A stretch of DNA of 64,000 nt from Terriglobia bacterium (GTDB taxonomy: Bacteria; Acidobacteriota; Terriglobia; Bryobacterales; Bryobacteraceae). The translations under genes and the position numbers were made by a program. Below, piece after piece: positions 10,560 to 19,182 of the stretch. The notes under the pieces were generated by a model. That model ran no database searches, had not been told where the DNA came from, and was given only the letters and a program-made list of their open reading frames with translations. Location of the stretch: the NCBI GenBank assembly GCA_020073265.1, contig JAIQFN010000027.1, positions 19,523 through 83,522 on the forward strand. Reading direction: 5' to 3'. Within the stretch, counting starts at the first letter, position 1. Each line of letters opens with the position of its first letter.

Positions 10560-10575
10560 TTTAGCATGTTGCTAA
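10551..10575. promoter_or_regulatory. probable BlaI operator, nested TGCTAA/TTAGCA inverted repeats
   Basis: TGCTAA (10551-10556) and TTAGCA (10561-10566) form an inverted repeat with a 4-base spacer. The same TTAGCA then pairs with a second TGCTAA (10570-10575) across TGT. Three alternating half-sites overlap the -10 element, the usual geometry for autoregulation by BlaI/MecI-type dimers. The regulator assignment is inferred from position. Confidence 0.6.
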
Positions 10576-10597
10576 GCACTAAGCAGGAGCCGGGCCG

Positions 10598-10981
10598 GTG
10601 AGCGCGCTCGCCGGACTGAGCCGCCGCGAGCGCCAGATCCTGGAGATCCTCATCGAGCGCGGCAAGGCCTCGGCCTCGGACGTGCGCGCCGCCATGCCGG
10701 ACGCCCCCAGCTATTCCGCGGTCCGAACCCTGTTGCGCGTGCTCGAAGAGAAAGGCCACGTCCGCCACAAAGCCGAGGGCCTGCGCTACGTCTACCTTCC
10801 CACCATCGCGCGCGAGAAGGCCAAGCGCACCGCGGTCAAGCACTTGCTTAAGACTTATTTCAACGGTTCGCCGGAGCAGATCGTCGCGGCGCTGCTGGAC
10901 GTCTCCTCCGCCGGACTCACGCGCGAGGAGCTGGACCGCATGGCGGAAATGATCGAGAAGGCAAAGCAGGAGGGCAAATGA
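10598..10981 (+). CDS. BlaI/MecI family transcriptional repressor
   Basis: The protein has 127 residues and starts at a GTG with AGGAG eight bases upstream. The N-terminal winged helix (LSRRERQILEILIERGKASA, then SAVRTLLRVLEEKGHVRHKAEG) matches BlaI/MecI repressors. The C-terminal part carries the dimerisation helices. Such repressors are cut or released when a membrane M56 protease senses a signal. Its last four bases (ATGA) overlap the start of exactly such a protease gene. It probably represses its own operon through the nested repeats at 10551-10575. Confidence 0.92.
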   Translation: MSALAGLSRRERQILEILIERGKASASDVRAAMPDAPSYSAVRTLLRVLEEKGHVRHKAEGLRYVYLPTIAREKAKRTAVKHLLKTYFNGSPEQIVAALLDVSSAGLTREELDRMAEMIEKAKQEGK

Positions 10982-12786
10982 ACGAAGCATTTTGGTTTTC
11001 AATCCTGGCGAGTGTCGCGCTGAAGAGCAGCATGGTGCTGGGCGTGGCCTGTGTGGCCGCACTCATTCTCCGCCGCGGTTCCGCCGCCATGCGGCATCTT
11101 TTGTGGACGGCCGCCCTGACCGCCGTGCTGGTCCTGCCGCTGTTCTCCATCTCGCTGCCCGCTTGGCGCGTTCCTTCCATGGGAACGCTGGCGCCCGGTG
11201 TCGCCGCGCTGTTCGAAACCACCGCCGTTTCCGGCACGGACGCCGCTACAGCGAAGCTTCCCACGGCAGCAGCCCCCGCGAAACCCGCGCCGCGGCGTCC
11301 CGACTGGCGTCTCACTCTGATGCTGCTCTGGTCGGCCGGCGTCGTGGCATCGCTCGCTCAACTGCTGGTCGCCTGCGTTGCATTGTGGCGCGTGCGACGC
11401 TCTGCCCGGCCTTCGCCCGACCGGCAGATCGCCTTGCAACTGGCGCGCGAGCTCGGAATTCGGCATGCGGTGCCGGTGCTCGAGACTTCCGACGGAAGCA
11501 TGCCGATGACCTGCGGCTTCCTGCGCCCCGCTATCCTGATGCCGCGCGATGCAGCGCGCTGGAGCGAAGAGCGGCGCCGCATCGTCCTGCTGCATGAGCT
11601 CGCGCACGTGCGCCGCTGCGACGTCGCCACCCATATCCTGGCGCGCTGCGGCGTGGTTCTGAATTGGTGGAATCCGCTCGCCTGGATCGCCTGGCGCGAA
11701 TTCCTCAAGGAACGCGAGCGCGCCACCGACGATCTGGTGCTCAACTCCGGCGCGCGTGCTTCCGACTACGCCGGCCATCTGCTGGACGTGGCGCGTGGCA
11801 TGCAATCCTCACCCGCGCTGGCATCGGCCGCGGTCGCCATGGCGCGCCGCTCGCAACTGGAAGGGCGGCTCATTGCCATTCTCGATTCCCGCGTGAACCG
11901 GAAGACCGCCGGCCGTGCATCCGCGCTGGCCGCGGTGGTGGCAGCAGTCGCGATGGTTGCCCCATTCGCCGCCGTGCGCGCCCAGGACCAAGCGACTTCT
12001 CCGAAACCAGCGCGCCCCGCAACACCTGCGTCAGGCTCCGGCGGCCAGCGAGCCGACGACGGCGGCGCCCTCGCCCAACTGCGCGATCCTGAAAAGAGAC
12101 CCAACCCGCCCCAGGGAGCTGTGGTGTTCAAATCTCAGGCTCGTGACAACCCGCCTGAATCGGCGAACGAATTGATGCACCTCGGCGTAATTGCCCTTCG
12201 CGACAAAAACTACCCGCAGGCCATAGACTTTTTTCAGCGATCCCAAGGCCTCGATCCGAAACTGGCCGGCCGCACCCAGATGTGGATGGCTCTAGCCAAC
12301 GAGCGCGAGTCGAACACACCGGACGCCGACGCGCTCTATCGATCTGCTTTGGCGCTCGCGGATCCGGACTCCAAGGATGCCGCCACTGTCATGGAACTCT
12401 ACGCCCGTTTCTTGAAAGACCAGGGGCGCTCTGAAGAGGCGAAGCCCATGTCCGATCGCGCCACCGAGCTTCGCAAATCCCCGGCACCCGTTACCACTGC
12501 TATGCGCATTGGGGCCGGCGTCTCTCCGCCCAGGATCGTTTCCAAAGTCGACCCCGAATACACCGATGAGGCCCGCGCCGCTAAGTACGAAGGAACGGTC
12601 GTTCTCTTCGTCGAGCTTGACCCGGACGGAATCGCCCGCAACATTCAGGTCGTCAAGAGCCTGGGACTCGGCCTCGACGACAAAGCGATCGCCGCGGTGA
12701 GTCAATGGAGATTCAATCCCGCCCAGAAGAACGGTGAACCCGTGACCGTACAAGCCACCATCGAAGTGAATTTCCGGCTGCTTTGA
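10978..12786 (+). CDS. BlaR1/MecR1-like M56 membrane metalloprotease fused to TPR-like and TonB-C domains
   Basis: The 602-residue protein starts with transmembrane helices (residues about 10-30, 37-60 and 100-125) of the M56 family. The zinc protease motif HELAH is at residues 206-210. A further membrane helix follows near residue 320. In place of a penicillin-binding sensor, the outer part has a TPR-like stretch (about 385-500, HLGVIALRDKNYPQAIDFF) and a C-terminal TonB domain (about 515-602, PEYTDEARAAKYEGTVVLFV, AVSQWRFNPA). By analogy it senses something outside and triggers BlaI cleavage inside. The role of the TonB-like end is inferred, possibly contact with outer-membrane or peptidoglycan components. 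Confidence 0.9.
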   Translation: MNEAFWFSILASVALKSSMVLGVACVAALILRRGSAAMRHLLWTAALTAVLVLPLFSISLPAWRVPSMGTLAPGVAALFETTAVSGTDAATAKLPTAAAPAKPAPRRPDWRLTLMLLWSAGVVASLAQLLVACVALWRVRRSARPSPDRQIALQLARELGIRHAVPVLETSDGSMPMTCGFLRPAILMPRDAARWSEERRRIVLLHELAHVRRCDVATHILARCGVVLNWWNPLAWIAWREFLKERERATDDLVLNSGARASDYAGHLLDVARGMQSSPALASAAVAMARRSQLEGRLIAILDSRVNRKTAGRASALAAVVAAVAMVAPFAAVRAQDQATSPKPARPATPASGSGGQRADDGGALAQLRDPEKRPNPPQGAVVFKSQARDNPPESANELMHLGVIALRDKNYPQAIDFFQRSQGLDPKLAGRTQMWMALANERESNTPDADALYRSALALADPDSKDAATVMELYARFLKDQGRSEEAKPMSDRATELRKSPAPVTTAMRIGAGVSPPRIVSKVDPEYTDEARAAKYEGTVVLFVELDPDGIARNIQVVKSLGLGLDDKAIAAVSQWRFNPAQKNGEPVTVQATIEVNFRLL

Positions 12787-12789
12787 CCG

Positions 12790-13950
12790 CTACTCGGAAG
12801 ACTTGTAAATGATCTCGTCGCCGTAGTGATTCTTCTCGAGGAACGGCTTGTACCCCGCTTGGCCGCGCACGTACACGCTCAAAAACGCCAGCGCGTACGC
12901 GTCGATGAGCTTGTGCGATTCCGCAGGCGGCAAGTACGTCACGTCCTGATCGGGCGCCGTGTTCACGCGCTTGCCCTGGCCGATCCCGTTTCCATAATTC
13001 GGGTTGTACTGGTCCACGCTGGTGAAGGTGTAATGACCGGCATCCTTGATCTCGACGAAATATTTCGGCCCTTTGGAAACCTCGTAGTAGTTGCGGTTGC
13101 GCGCGTTGCCCTGCGCGCGCAGCGTGGCGTCCTCGGTGCCGATCATCATGAAGATCGGCGTGCTGAAATTGGTGCGATCGCCAACCGGCCCGCCCGGCGC
13201 CAGCATGACTCCGGCCTTCACGCGCCGCTCTTGCTCGACGACGTTCTCGGTGGTCGATCCACCGAACGACATCCCCGCCGCCGCAACCTGGTCAAGATCC
13301 ACGCGTCCGGCGAACCGGCTGTCGCCGCCGTTGTTCATGCGCGTCATCGCGTCGATCAGGAAGCTCACGTCCTTGGGCCGGTCCTTCGCCGAGGCCTGAC
13401 CGCGCGGCCCGCCCGCCTTCACCACCTGGTTGTTCACGATGGTGAAGCGGCTGTTGCCGATGTGATCCGCCGCCATCACGATGAACCCATGCGAGGCCAG
13501 GAACTCGGTGAAGTAAACGTATCCGACGCGCGTTCCGCCGCTGCCATGCGAGAACACCACCAGCGGCCACTTGCCGTCCCGGACTTGCGCGTCGCGAACG
13601 CCGGCATTCTGATAGGTGCGATCCAGTTCGGCGATCGTCAATCCTTTCTTATAGCCGCTCAGAGCGTCCTCGGCCTCGGCGATGGAATTCGGCACCACGC
13701 CCCGCAGAATAAATTCCGAGTACTTGTTCTTCGGCATCCCGCGCGCCGCGTCGACGGCCGGATACCAGATCTCGGTGCGCAACGGCCTCGGCCCATTCAG
13801 CTCGGCATCCGGACGGCTGGCGTCGTCCAACTGCAGGCTGGTGACGCCCACCGGATACGGCCCCCATTGCTCCGGATTGCGCACTTCCTGAGCCAGCGCC
13901 ACGAGCGCACCGGCGAGCGAGAGAATCAGAATTTTTTGAGCGGCGGTCAT
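12790..13950 (-). CDS. exported alpha/beta hydrolase, PAF-acetylhydrolase / dienelactone-hydrolase like
   Basis: This 386-residue protein has an N-terminal Sec-type signal (ILILSLAGALVALAQ). The alpha/beta-hydrolase core shows the oxyanion stretch VVFSHGSGGTRVGY, the nucleophile elbow GMSFGG and a C-terminal catalytic histidine region (DAGHYTF). The layout resembles the platelet-activating-factor acetylhydrolase isoform II family, which cleaves short acyl esters. The natural substrate is unknown. It converges on the M56 gene with only three bases between the stops. It is the last of three exported enzymes downstream of ftsZ. Confidence 0.8.
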   Translation of the reverse strand: MTAAQKILILSLAGALVALAQEVRNPEQWGPYPVGVTSLQLDDASRPDAELNGPRPLRTEIWYPAVDAARGMPKNKYSEFILRGVVPNSIAEAEDALSGYKKGLTIAELDRTYQNAGVRDAQVRDGKWPLVVFSHGSGGTRVGYVYFTEFLASHGFIVMAADHIGNSRFTIVNNQVVKAGGPRGQASAKDRPKDVSFLIDAMTRMNNGGDSRFAGRVDLDQVAAAGMSFGGSTTENVVEQERRVKAGVMLAPGGPVGDRTNFSTPIFMMIGTEDATLRAQGNARNRNYYEVSKGPKYFVEIKDAGHYTFTSVDQYNPNYGNGIGQGKRVNTAPDQDVTYLPPAESHKLIDAYALAFLSVYVRGQAGYKPFLEKNHYGDEIIYKSSE

Positions 13951-13998
13951 GACTCCGTATTATATAGGCTTGTCAGCAAGACCAGCCGAAGGCGTGAG

Positions 13999-14838
13999 CT
14001 ACGCCGTCCGCGGCGCCATCACTTGGACCAGGATGTTTTCCGGATCGTGGAATTCGGGCGCGCCGGCCACTTCGGGCGGCTGCGTCCTGGCTCCAGCCGC
14101 TTCCAGCTTCTTGATGACGGCGTCGTAATCGAACTTCGGCGACAAGACGCAGAAGTGATCCACGCCCACCGGATGCGTAGCGTCGGCGGCCGTCACCGCG
14201 ATCCTGGACCGGCCCGCCTGGAAGAAGATGCGCCCGTTGCTGTTGCGCTGCGTCACCGGCCCGAAGAGCTTCGCATAGAATTGCTCGGACCTGGGCAGAT
14301 CGGAAACACGCAGCAGCACGTGATCGAGGCCGGCTGGCGGGAAGATCACGCTGCTTGCAGGAATCTGCTCGGCCGTCGCGGTGGCGCCCAGATCGTTCCA
14401 GGAATTCATCTTGAAGAACTGGAGCTGGATGCCGTCGGGATCGGCGACAAACCATCCGACTTGCGTTTCGCGCGGCTTCAGCCCAAGCGCTTCGAGGCTT
14501 CTCTTCACGCTGGTCATCTCGAACCCGTCGATGCCTACGCAAATGTGATCCACTCGATGCGCCGGCTGGCCTTCGGCCGGTGGAGCGATGGCAACGTAAC
14601 ACGGACCGAGCTTCAGATAGCGCCGCGTGCTGCGGTTGTCTTTCAATACGGTGTTGCCGAAGATACGCGAGTAAAATGCGACCGCTCGGTCGACATCCGT
14701 TACCGCAATGGCAACGTGATCGAGCGCCACGAAATGCAGAGCGCCGTCCGTATCGGCCACAACTTTCCGTGCTGCCGCCGCGCCCGCGGCCAGCGTGGTC
14801 AAGACCTGCCGCCGGTTCAAACCGATCGATGAAGCCAT
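13999..14838 (-). CDS. Tat-exported VOC (glyoxalase/dioxygenase fold) protein
   Basis: The ATG at 14838 has an AGGAGG site and begins a Tat-type signal (NRRQVLTTLAAGAAAA). The 279-residue product holds two vicinal-oxygen-chelate modules. The first contains LDHVAIAVTDVDRAVAFYSR and the second LDHVLLRVSDLPRSEQFYAK. Family members bind a metal and act as lyases, dioxygenases or resistance proteins; which applies is not clear here. A longer frame to 14982 lacks coding character before the signal. It follows the dehalogenase-like gene by 16 bases, so the two are probably co-transcribed. Confidence 0.8.
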   Translation of the reverse strand: MASSIGLNRRQVLTTLAAGAAAARKVVADTDGALHFVALDHVAIAVTDVDRAVAFYSRIFGNTVLKDNRSTRRYLKLGPCYVAIAPPAEGQPAHRVDHICVGIDGFEMTSVKRSLEALGLKPRETQVGWFVADPDGIQLQFFKMNSWNDLGATATAEQIPASSVIFPPAGLDHVLLRVSDLPRSEQFYAKLFGPVTQRNSNGRIFFQAGRSRIAVTAADATHPVGVDHFCVLSPKFDYDAVIKKLEAAGARTQPPEVAGAPEFHDPENILVQVMAPRTA

Positions 14839-14854
14839 ACTCTCCTCCTTCGGA

Positions 14855-15823
14855 CTACGAGCGCAGGAACGCGCGCAACTCGGCCAGCGTCTGGTCCGGC
14901 GTGGTCTCTTGCAACGAATGTCCGCCGGGGAGACCCTTGCCGGACGCGTTCGCGGCCCGTTCCTTCCAGGTCGCCAGCACATCGTACATTCGGCCCATGG
15001 CGCCGTTGGCGGCCCACAGAGCCAGCAGCGGGCATTGGACCTTGCGGCTCATGTCGGCTTCGTCGTGCTCCAGGTCGATGGACGCCGCCGCGCGGTAGTC
15101 CTCGCACATGGCGTGCACGGTGGCCGGATTCTTGAACGTCCGCACGTACTCGGAATGCACTTCCGAATTCCCGCGCCCCATATAAAACTCGATGCTGTTG
15201 TTGATCAGCGTCTCCGGGAATGGCGCCGGCTGGATCAGAAAGAACCAGTGGTAGTAGGCGGTGGCGAATTCCTTGGTGACGTTATGGAAGAGCTTGTAAG
15301 TGGGCACGATGTCGATCACCGCCAGCTTGGTGACTTTGTCGGGATGATCCAGCGCCATGCGGTGCCCGACCCGGCCGCCGCGATCGTGGCCCACTAGCGC
15401 GAATTTCTCGAAACCGAAGTGCTTCATCACCTCGACGCCGTCCAGTGCCATCGCGCGCTTGGAATAATTCTCGTGATTCTTGCCGCCTTCCGGCTTGCTG
15501 CTGTCGCCGTAGCCGCGCAGGTCCGCGATGATGAGCGTGTACTCCTTGGCCAGCTCAGGCGCGATCTTGTACCAGGTGGCGTGCGATTGCGGCGCGCCGT
15601 GCCATAGCAGCAGCGGAGGTCCCTGCCCGCCCGACACGACGTGAATCGTCGCGCCGGAGGTTTGAACTTTGGATACCGTGAAACCGGGGAACAGCCGCGC
15701 GTCAGCAGCGGCCTCTTGCGCGTCCGCCGTCTGGAGGCTCTGAGCCGCGGCTCCCGCAAGCAGGGCCGTGGCGCCGCGGAGCAACTGGCGGCGCTCGAAG
15801 GTGAGAGGTTGTGTATCCGGCAT
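14855..15823 (-). CDS. Tat-exported alpha/beta hydrolase, haloacetate dehalogenase / epoxide hydrolase like
   Basis: From the ATG at 15823 (GAGGA site seven bases away) the product is 322 residues with a Tat signal (FERRQLLRGATALLAGAAA). The core closely follows fluoroacetate dehalogenase: LLLWHGAPQSHATW, ADLRGYGDSSKPEG, nucleophile elbow VGHDRGGRVGH, and YHWFFLIQPAPFPETL, which holds the halide-site His-Trp pair. The catalytic histidine is in GGHSLQE. Export is unusual for this group, whose known members are mostly cytosolic. It could act on haloacids, epoxides or esters. It lies 79 bases after ftsZ, behind a 12-base palindrome. Confidence 0.8.
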   Translation of the reverse strand: MPDTQPLTFERRQLLRGATALLAGAAAQSLQTADAQEAAADARLFPGFTVSKVQTSGATIHVVSGGQGPPLLLWHGAPQSHATWYKIAPELAKEYTLIIADLRGYGDSSKPEGGKNHENYSKRAMALDGVEVMKHFGFEKFALVGHDRGGRVGHRMALDHPDKVTKLAVIDIVPTYKLFHNVTKEFATAYYHWFFLIQPAPFPETLINNSIEFYMGRGNSEVHSEYVRTFKNPATVHAMCEDYRAAASIDLEHDEADMSRKVQCPLLALWAANGAMGRMYDVLATWKERAANASGKGLPGGHSLQETTPDQTLAELRAFLRS

Positions 15824-15838
15824 GTTTTTTCCTCTACC

Positions 15839-15850
15839 AAGAGTACTCTT
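15839..15850. promoter_or_regulatory. 12-bp perfect palindrome upstream of dehalogenase-like gene
   Basis: AAGAGTACTCTT reads the same on both strands and sits 16 bases before the ATG at 15823, between ftsZ and the hydrolase gene. It could be a small operator. The symmetry is visible but no regulator is known, and a 12-base palindrome can occur by chance. Confidence 0.3.
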
Positions 15851-15902
15851 TCGACGCGGCCGCCGGAAGCCGCGCCGAGAAGCGTTCACCCGCCGTCAGC
15901 GG

Positions 15903-17126
15903 TTATTGATACAGCCGGCGTTCGCGGCGCATGAAGGCCGGAATTTCGATATCGTCCACCGCCACCTGAGCGGGCTCTTCCTGCTCAGGCTCGGGAGCAG
16001 GCGCGGGCGCCGGAATTTCCCGGAAGAGCGGAGCGGTGGACACAGCCGGTTCCGGTGTAACAACTGGAGCAGGAGGCGGAGGCGCCGGCGCTGTTTCCGG
16101 TGTTGCCCAATCCACCGCACCGGCCGCGGCACGCCGCGCCAACATTGGCAGATTGTCGCGCTGGAATCCGGTGGCGATGACGGTGATCTTTACTTCATCC
16201 TTCATGGCTTCGTTCAGCACCACGCCGAAATTGATCTGCGCTTCTTCGTTGGCGGTCGCTCCGCGGATCAGCGAGCAGGCTTCGTTGACGTCGTGCAGGC
16301 TCAGCTTGCTCGACCCGGTGATGTTGATCAGCACGCCGCGCGCACCGCGCACGCCGCCTTCCTCCATCAGCGGAGAACTGATGGCCTGGCGCGCAGCTTC
16401 GATGGAGGCATTCTCGCCCTTGGCCGACGCGGTGCCCATCATGGCGTAACCCATGCCGAGCATGATGGCGCGGATGTCGGAGAAGTCGCGGTTGATGAGG
16501 CCGGGCGTGGTGATGATGTCGCTGATCCCCTGCACGGCCTGGCGCAGGATGTCGTCGGCGACGCGGAAGGCCTCGAAGAAACTGGTGCCGCGCGGAACCA
16601 GCTCCAGCAGACGATCGTTGGGAACCGTGATGACGGTGTCCACGGTGCTCCCGATATCCGACAGCCCGCGGTCGGCTTGCTTCATGCGGCGCGGTCCTTC
16701 GAACGCGAACGGTTTGGTGACCACGGCGACGGTGAGCGCGTTCAATTCTTTGGCGAGCGAGGCCACCACGGGCGCGGCTCCGGTGCCGGTTCCTCCACCC
16801 AGGCCCGCGGTGACGAACACCATGTCGGCGCCTTCCAGAACTTCGATGATCTTCTCGGTGTCCTCGAGCGCGGCCTGCTTGCCGAGCCCGGGATCCGATC
16901 CGGCGCCCAGGCCGTTGGTCACCTTGGAACCGATGGCCAGCTTGTTCGGGACCGGCGACGCGTTGAGCGCCTGGATGTCGGTATTGAGAATGTGAAATTC
17001 GACGCCGGTCAGCCCCTCGTTCATCATGCGGGCCACCGCGTTCGATCCTCCGCCGCCCACGCCGACCACCTTGATCTTGGTGCCGAGCAGAGCCTCTTCC
17101 TGGATGGCAAACTTCAATGTGTCCAT
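15903..17126 (-). CDS. ftsZ: cell division protein FtsZ
   Basis: FtsZ is the tubulin-like GTPase that forms the division ring. The 407-residue protein has GVGGGGSNAVARMM near the N-terminus, the tubulin signature GGGTGTGAAPVVA and the T7 synergy region (NREFSD-like NRDFSDIRAIM). A proline/alanine-rich linker of about 70 residues leads to a conserved C-terminal peptide ending DDIEIPAFMRRERRLYQ, which binds FtsA and other partners. GGAGG precedes the ATG. It is the last dcw gene and follows ftsA by 45 bases. Confidence 0.98.
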   Translation of the reverse strand: MDTLKFAIQEEALLGTKIKVVGVGGGGSNAVARMMNEGLTGVEFHILNTDIQALNASPVPNKLAIGSKVTNGLGAGSDPGLGKQAALEDTEKIIEVLEGADMVFVTAGLGGGTGTGAAPVVASLAKELNALTVAVVTKPFAFEGPRRMKQADRGLSDIGSTVDTVITVPNDRLLELVPRGTSFFEAFRVADDILRQAVQGISDIITTPGLINRDFSDIRAIMLGMGYAMMGTASAKGENASIEAARQAISSPLMEEGGVRGARGVLINITGSSKLSLHDVNEACSLIRGATANEEAQINFGVVLNEAMKDEVKITVIATGFQRDNLPMLARRAAAGAVDWATPETAPAPPPPAPVVTPEPAVSTAPLFREIPAPAPAPEPEQEEPAQVAVDDIEIPAFMRRERRLYQ

Positions 17127-17171
17127 TCGTAACCTCCTAGCGTTCAGATTTTCTAGCGGCGCATCGCACTC

Positions 17172-18371
17172 TCATCGAAACAACATCCCCATCAGGCCGG
17201 GAGATCTGCGCTGGTTCTCCCGTTTGGTTTTCAGTCGCGCGGAATATTTTGCGAGGCCGGCGGCCGTGGTCCAGGCCGGGGTGGCCAGCTCGTCCGGAAA
17301 ATCCAGGATGCCGGCGGGCAGCGCGTTGCGCGCCGGGCAATTGAGCACTCGCTCGGCCATGTCGCACATGCCGTTAAGCAGCGCTCCGCCGCCCGACAGG
17401 ATGACGCCTTCGAGCAGCTTCTGATCCATCCGGATGGTCACCAGCTCGGATCCGATGTGGATGAAAAGCTCTTCGGCGCGAGCCTCCAGAATCTCGTTCA
17501 ACTGCTTGCGCGGCGCTTCCCGCGGCGCGCGGCCGTCCGGCGAGGGCACTTCGATAAAGCTGTTGTCGGAAGTCAGCCCCAGGATGGCGCATCCATATTC
17601 GATCTTCAGCCGCTCGGCGTCGTCGTATTGAACGGTCAAGCCGACCGCGACATCGCGCGTAAAATGATCCGCCGAGATCGGCAGGCTGCGCGCCAGTAGA
17701 ACCGCCTCGCCGTCGTAGACCACCACTTCGGTGGAATGCATCCCGATGTCGACCACGGCCGCGCCACGGTTGCGATCGTCGCGCGACATGCACGCGTAGG
17801 CGGCGGCCACCGGTTCGAAGACGGTTTCCTCGACTGCGTAGGAAGCCTGCTGGACGGCGGCGACGATGGAATCGTGTTCGTGCTCGGATGCGGTGACGAT
17901 GTGGACGTTGGCCTCCAGCCGCGAGCAGGTTGATCCGCGCGGATAGCGTTTGCCGGAGCGCCCGTCGAGCGTGAAGTCCTGCGGAAACAACTGCAGGATC
18001 ATGCGATCCTCTTCCAGGCGCACCAGCTCGCTGCGCTCGACCGCGTAGGCCATGTCCTCGATCGTCACCGGCCGCGGGCGCCCAAACTCGTAAATCCCGC
18101 GGATGTTGTGTCCGTCGATGCCGCTGCCGCCGATTCCCACCACTATGGCGTCCACCACGGCTTTGGCTTCGAACTCCGCGCGCCGCACCACCGCCTGCAC
18201 GCACGAAGTGAGCGCCTGCTGATCGGCCAGCCGGCTTTTGTTCCATCCGGTGGACGCCACTTCGCCGTGCCCGAGATAGCGCAGGCGTCCATCGTCCATC
18301 GCGAGGATCATGCAGCGCGTGAAGGCGCTTCCGAGATCGAGCCCGACCGCGAGCGGCGCTTTATCGGGCAT
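17172..18371 (-). CDS. ftsA: cell division protein FtsA
   Basis: FtsA is the actin-like ATPase that ties FtsZ filaments to the inner membrane. The 399-residue protein has the phosphate-1 loop GLDLGSAFTRCMILA, the phosphate-2 loop AAVVDIGMHSTEVVVYDG and the adenosine motif GVILSGGGALLNGM. The C-terminal end is short and basic with hydrophobic residues (RRSPGLMGMLFR), which fits a membrane-targeting helix. Its start overlaps the end of ftsQ by 11 bases, indicating coupled translation. Confidence 0.96.
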   Translation of the reverse strand: MPDKAPLAVGLDLGSAFTRCMILAMDDGRLRYLGHGEVASTGWNKSRLADQQALTSCVQAVVRRAEFEAKAVVDAIVVGIGGSGIDGHNIRGIYEFGRPRPVTIEDMAYAVERSELVRLEEDRMILQLFPQDFTLDGRSGKRYPRGSTCSRLEANVHIVTASEHEHDSIVAAVQQASYAVEETVFEPVAAAYACMSRDDRNRGAAVVDIGMHSTEVVVYDGEAVLLARSLPISADHFTRDVAVGLTVQYDDAERLKIEYGCAILGLTSDNSFIEVPSPDGRAPREAPRKQLNEILEARAEELFIHIGSELVTIRMDQKLLEGVILSGGGALLNGMCDMAERVLNCPARNALPAGILDFPDELATPAWTTAAGLAKYSARLKTKRENQRRSPGLMGMLFR

Positions 18372-19182
18372 TGCCGGCGTCCTCCAATCCGGTGATGCGG
18401 TCGTCCAAGCGCAAGTCGAAGGCGGCGGCGCGGGGCATTCTGCGGTGAATGTCGGGAAAGTGTTCCAGGAAGTTCTTCAGGCGCGGCGAGAAATTGCGGT
18501 CGCCCATCAGCAGCGAGACGGCGCGGCCCTGCATCTGGCCGGTGATCTTCAAATCGTCCAGATCGCTGGCGTCCACTTCCGAGACGTTGTCGGAGAGCGG
18601 CCCCAGCTCTTTCATGAGCTGCTGCATTCTGCGGACTCGCCGCGCGCGCTGGGCCGGATTTTCAGTCATCGAAAGGCCAGTCAACACCGGGAGCTGGAAG
18701 GCGGCCTTCTGCGGCGGATCGAGAATCACGCCTTGCGAGTCGATCAACGCCCAGCGCGTGATGCCGCCCGCCGGCACCTTGATAAACGCGACGGGATTCC
18801 GCTCCGTGACGGTGACCACCACGTGGTCCGGCCACACGCGCACGATAGAAGCGTTCTCAACCCAAGTGATATTCAGCAGCGCTCTTCGGCGGGCAACCAT
18901 CGGGAAAAGATAAATGCTGCGGCCGTAGTCCTGGTTGAAGAGCCGCAGGATGGCTTCGCGCGAGGCGTACTTGACTCCGCTCAACTGGACGTTGGGACTC
19001 TCCAGACCGTAGTCCGGCGGGCCGGACAGGAAGAATCGCGGGTCGCGGATCAGAAATTGCTCGAAGCGTTGCGAGGCGTAGATTCCGCCGGTGAGCACCA
19101 CGCACATGATGACGGCGACGCCGCCGTAGCGCAGGATCGCTCTGGCCGGAATCGGGCGGCGTTTTTTGGCGTCTTGCGCCAC
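18361..19182 (-). CDS. ftsQ: cell division protein FtsQ
   Basis: FtsQ links early and late division proteins. The GTG at 19182 shares one base with the murC stop codon and gives 273 residues. They comprise a short basic cytoplasmic tail (AQDAKKRRPIPARAI), one transmembrane helix (YGGVAVIMCVVLTGGIYA), a POTRA-like region (NVQLSGVKYASREAILRLF) and the FtsQ beta domain (WALIDSQGVILDPPQ). A much longer frame reaching 19527 lies inside murC and has no coding character. It sits directly between murC and ftsA, so murB and ddl are absent from the usual position. Confidence 0.93.
   Translation of the reverse strand: MAQDAKKRRPIPARAILRYGGVAVIMCVVLTGGIYASQRFEQFLIRDPRFFLSGPPDYGLESPNVQLSGVKYASREAILRLFNQDYGRSIYLFPMVARRRALLNITWVENASIVRVWPDHVVVTVTERNPVAFIKVPAGGITRWALIDSQGVILDPPQKAAFQLPVLTGLSMTENPAQRARRVRRMQQLMKELGPLSDNVSEVDASDLDDLKITGQMQGRAVSLLMGDRNFSPRLKNFLEHFPDIHRRMPRAAAFDLRLDDRITGLEDAGNAR

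Noticed and set aside
12826..14832. Plus-strand open frame of 668 codons
   Set aside because: It lies opposite the PAF-acetylhydrolase-like and VOC genes, spans their intergenic region and shows no recognisable domain.
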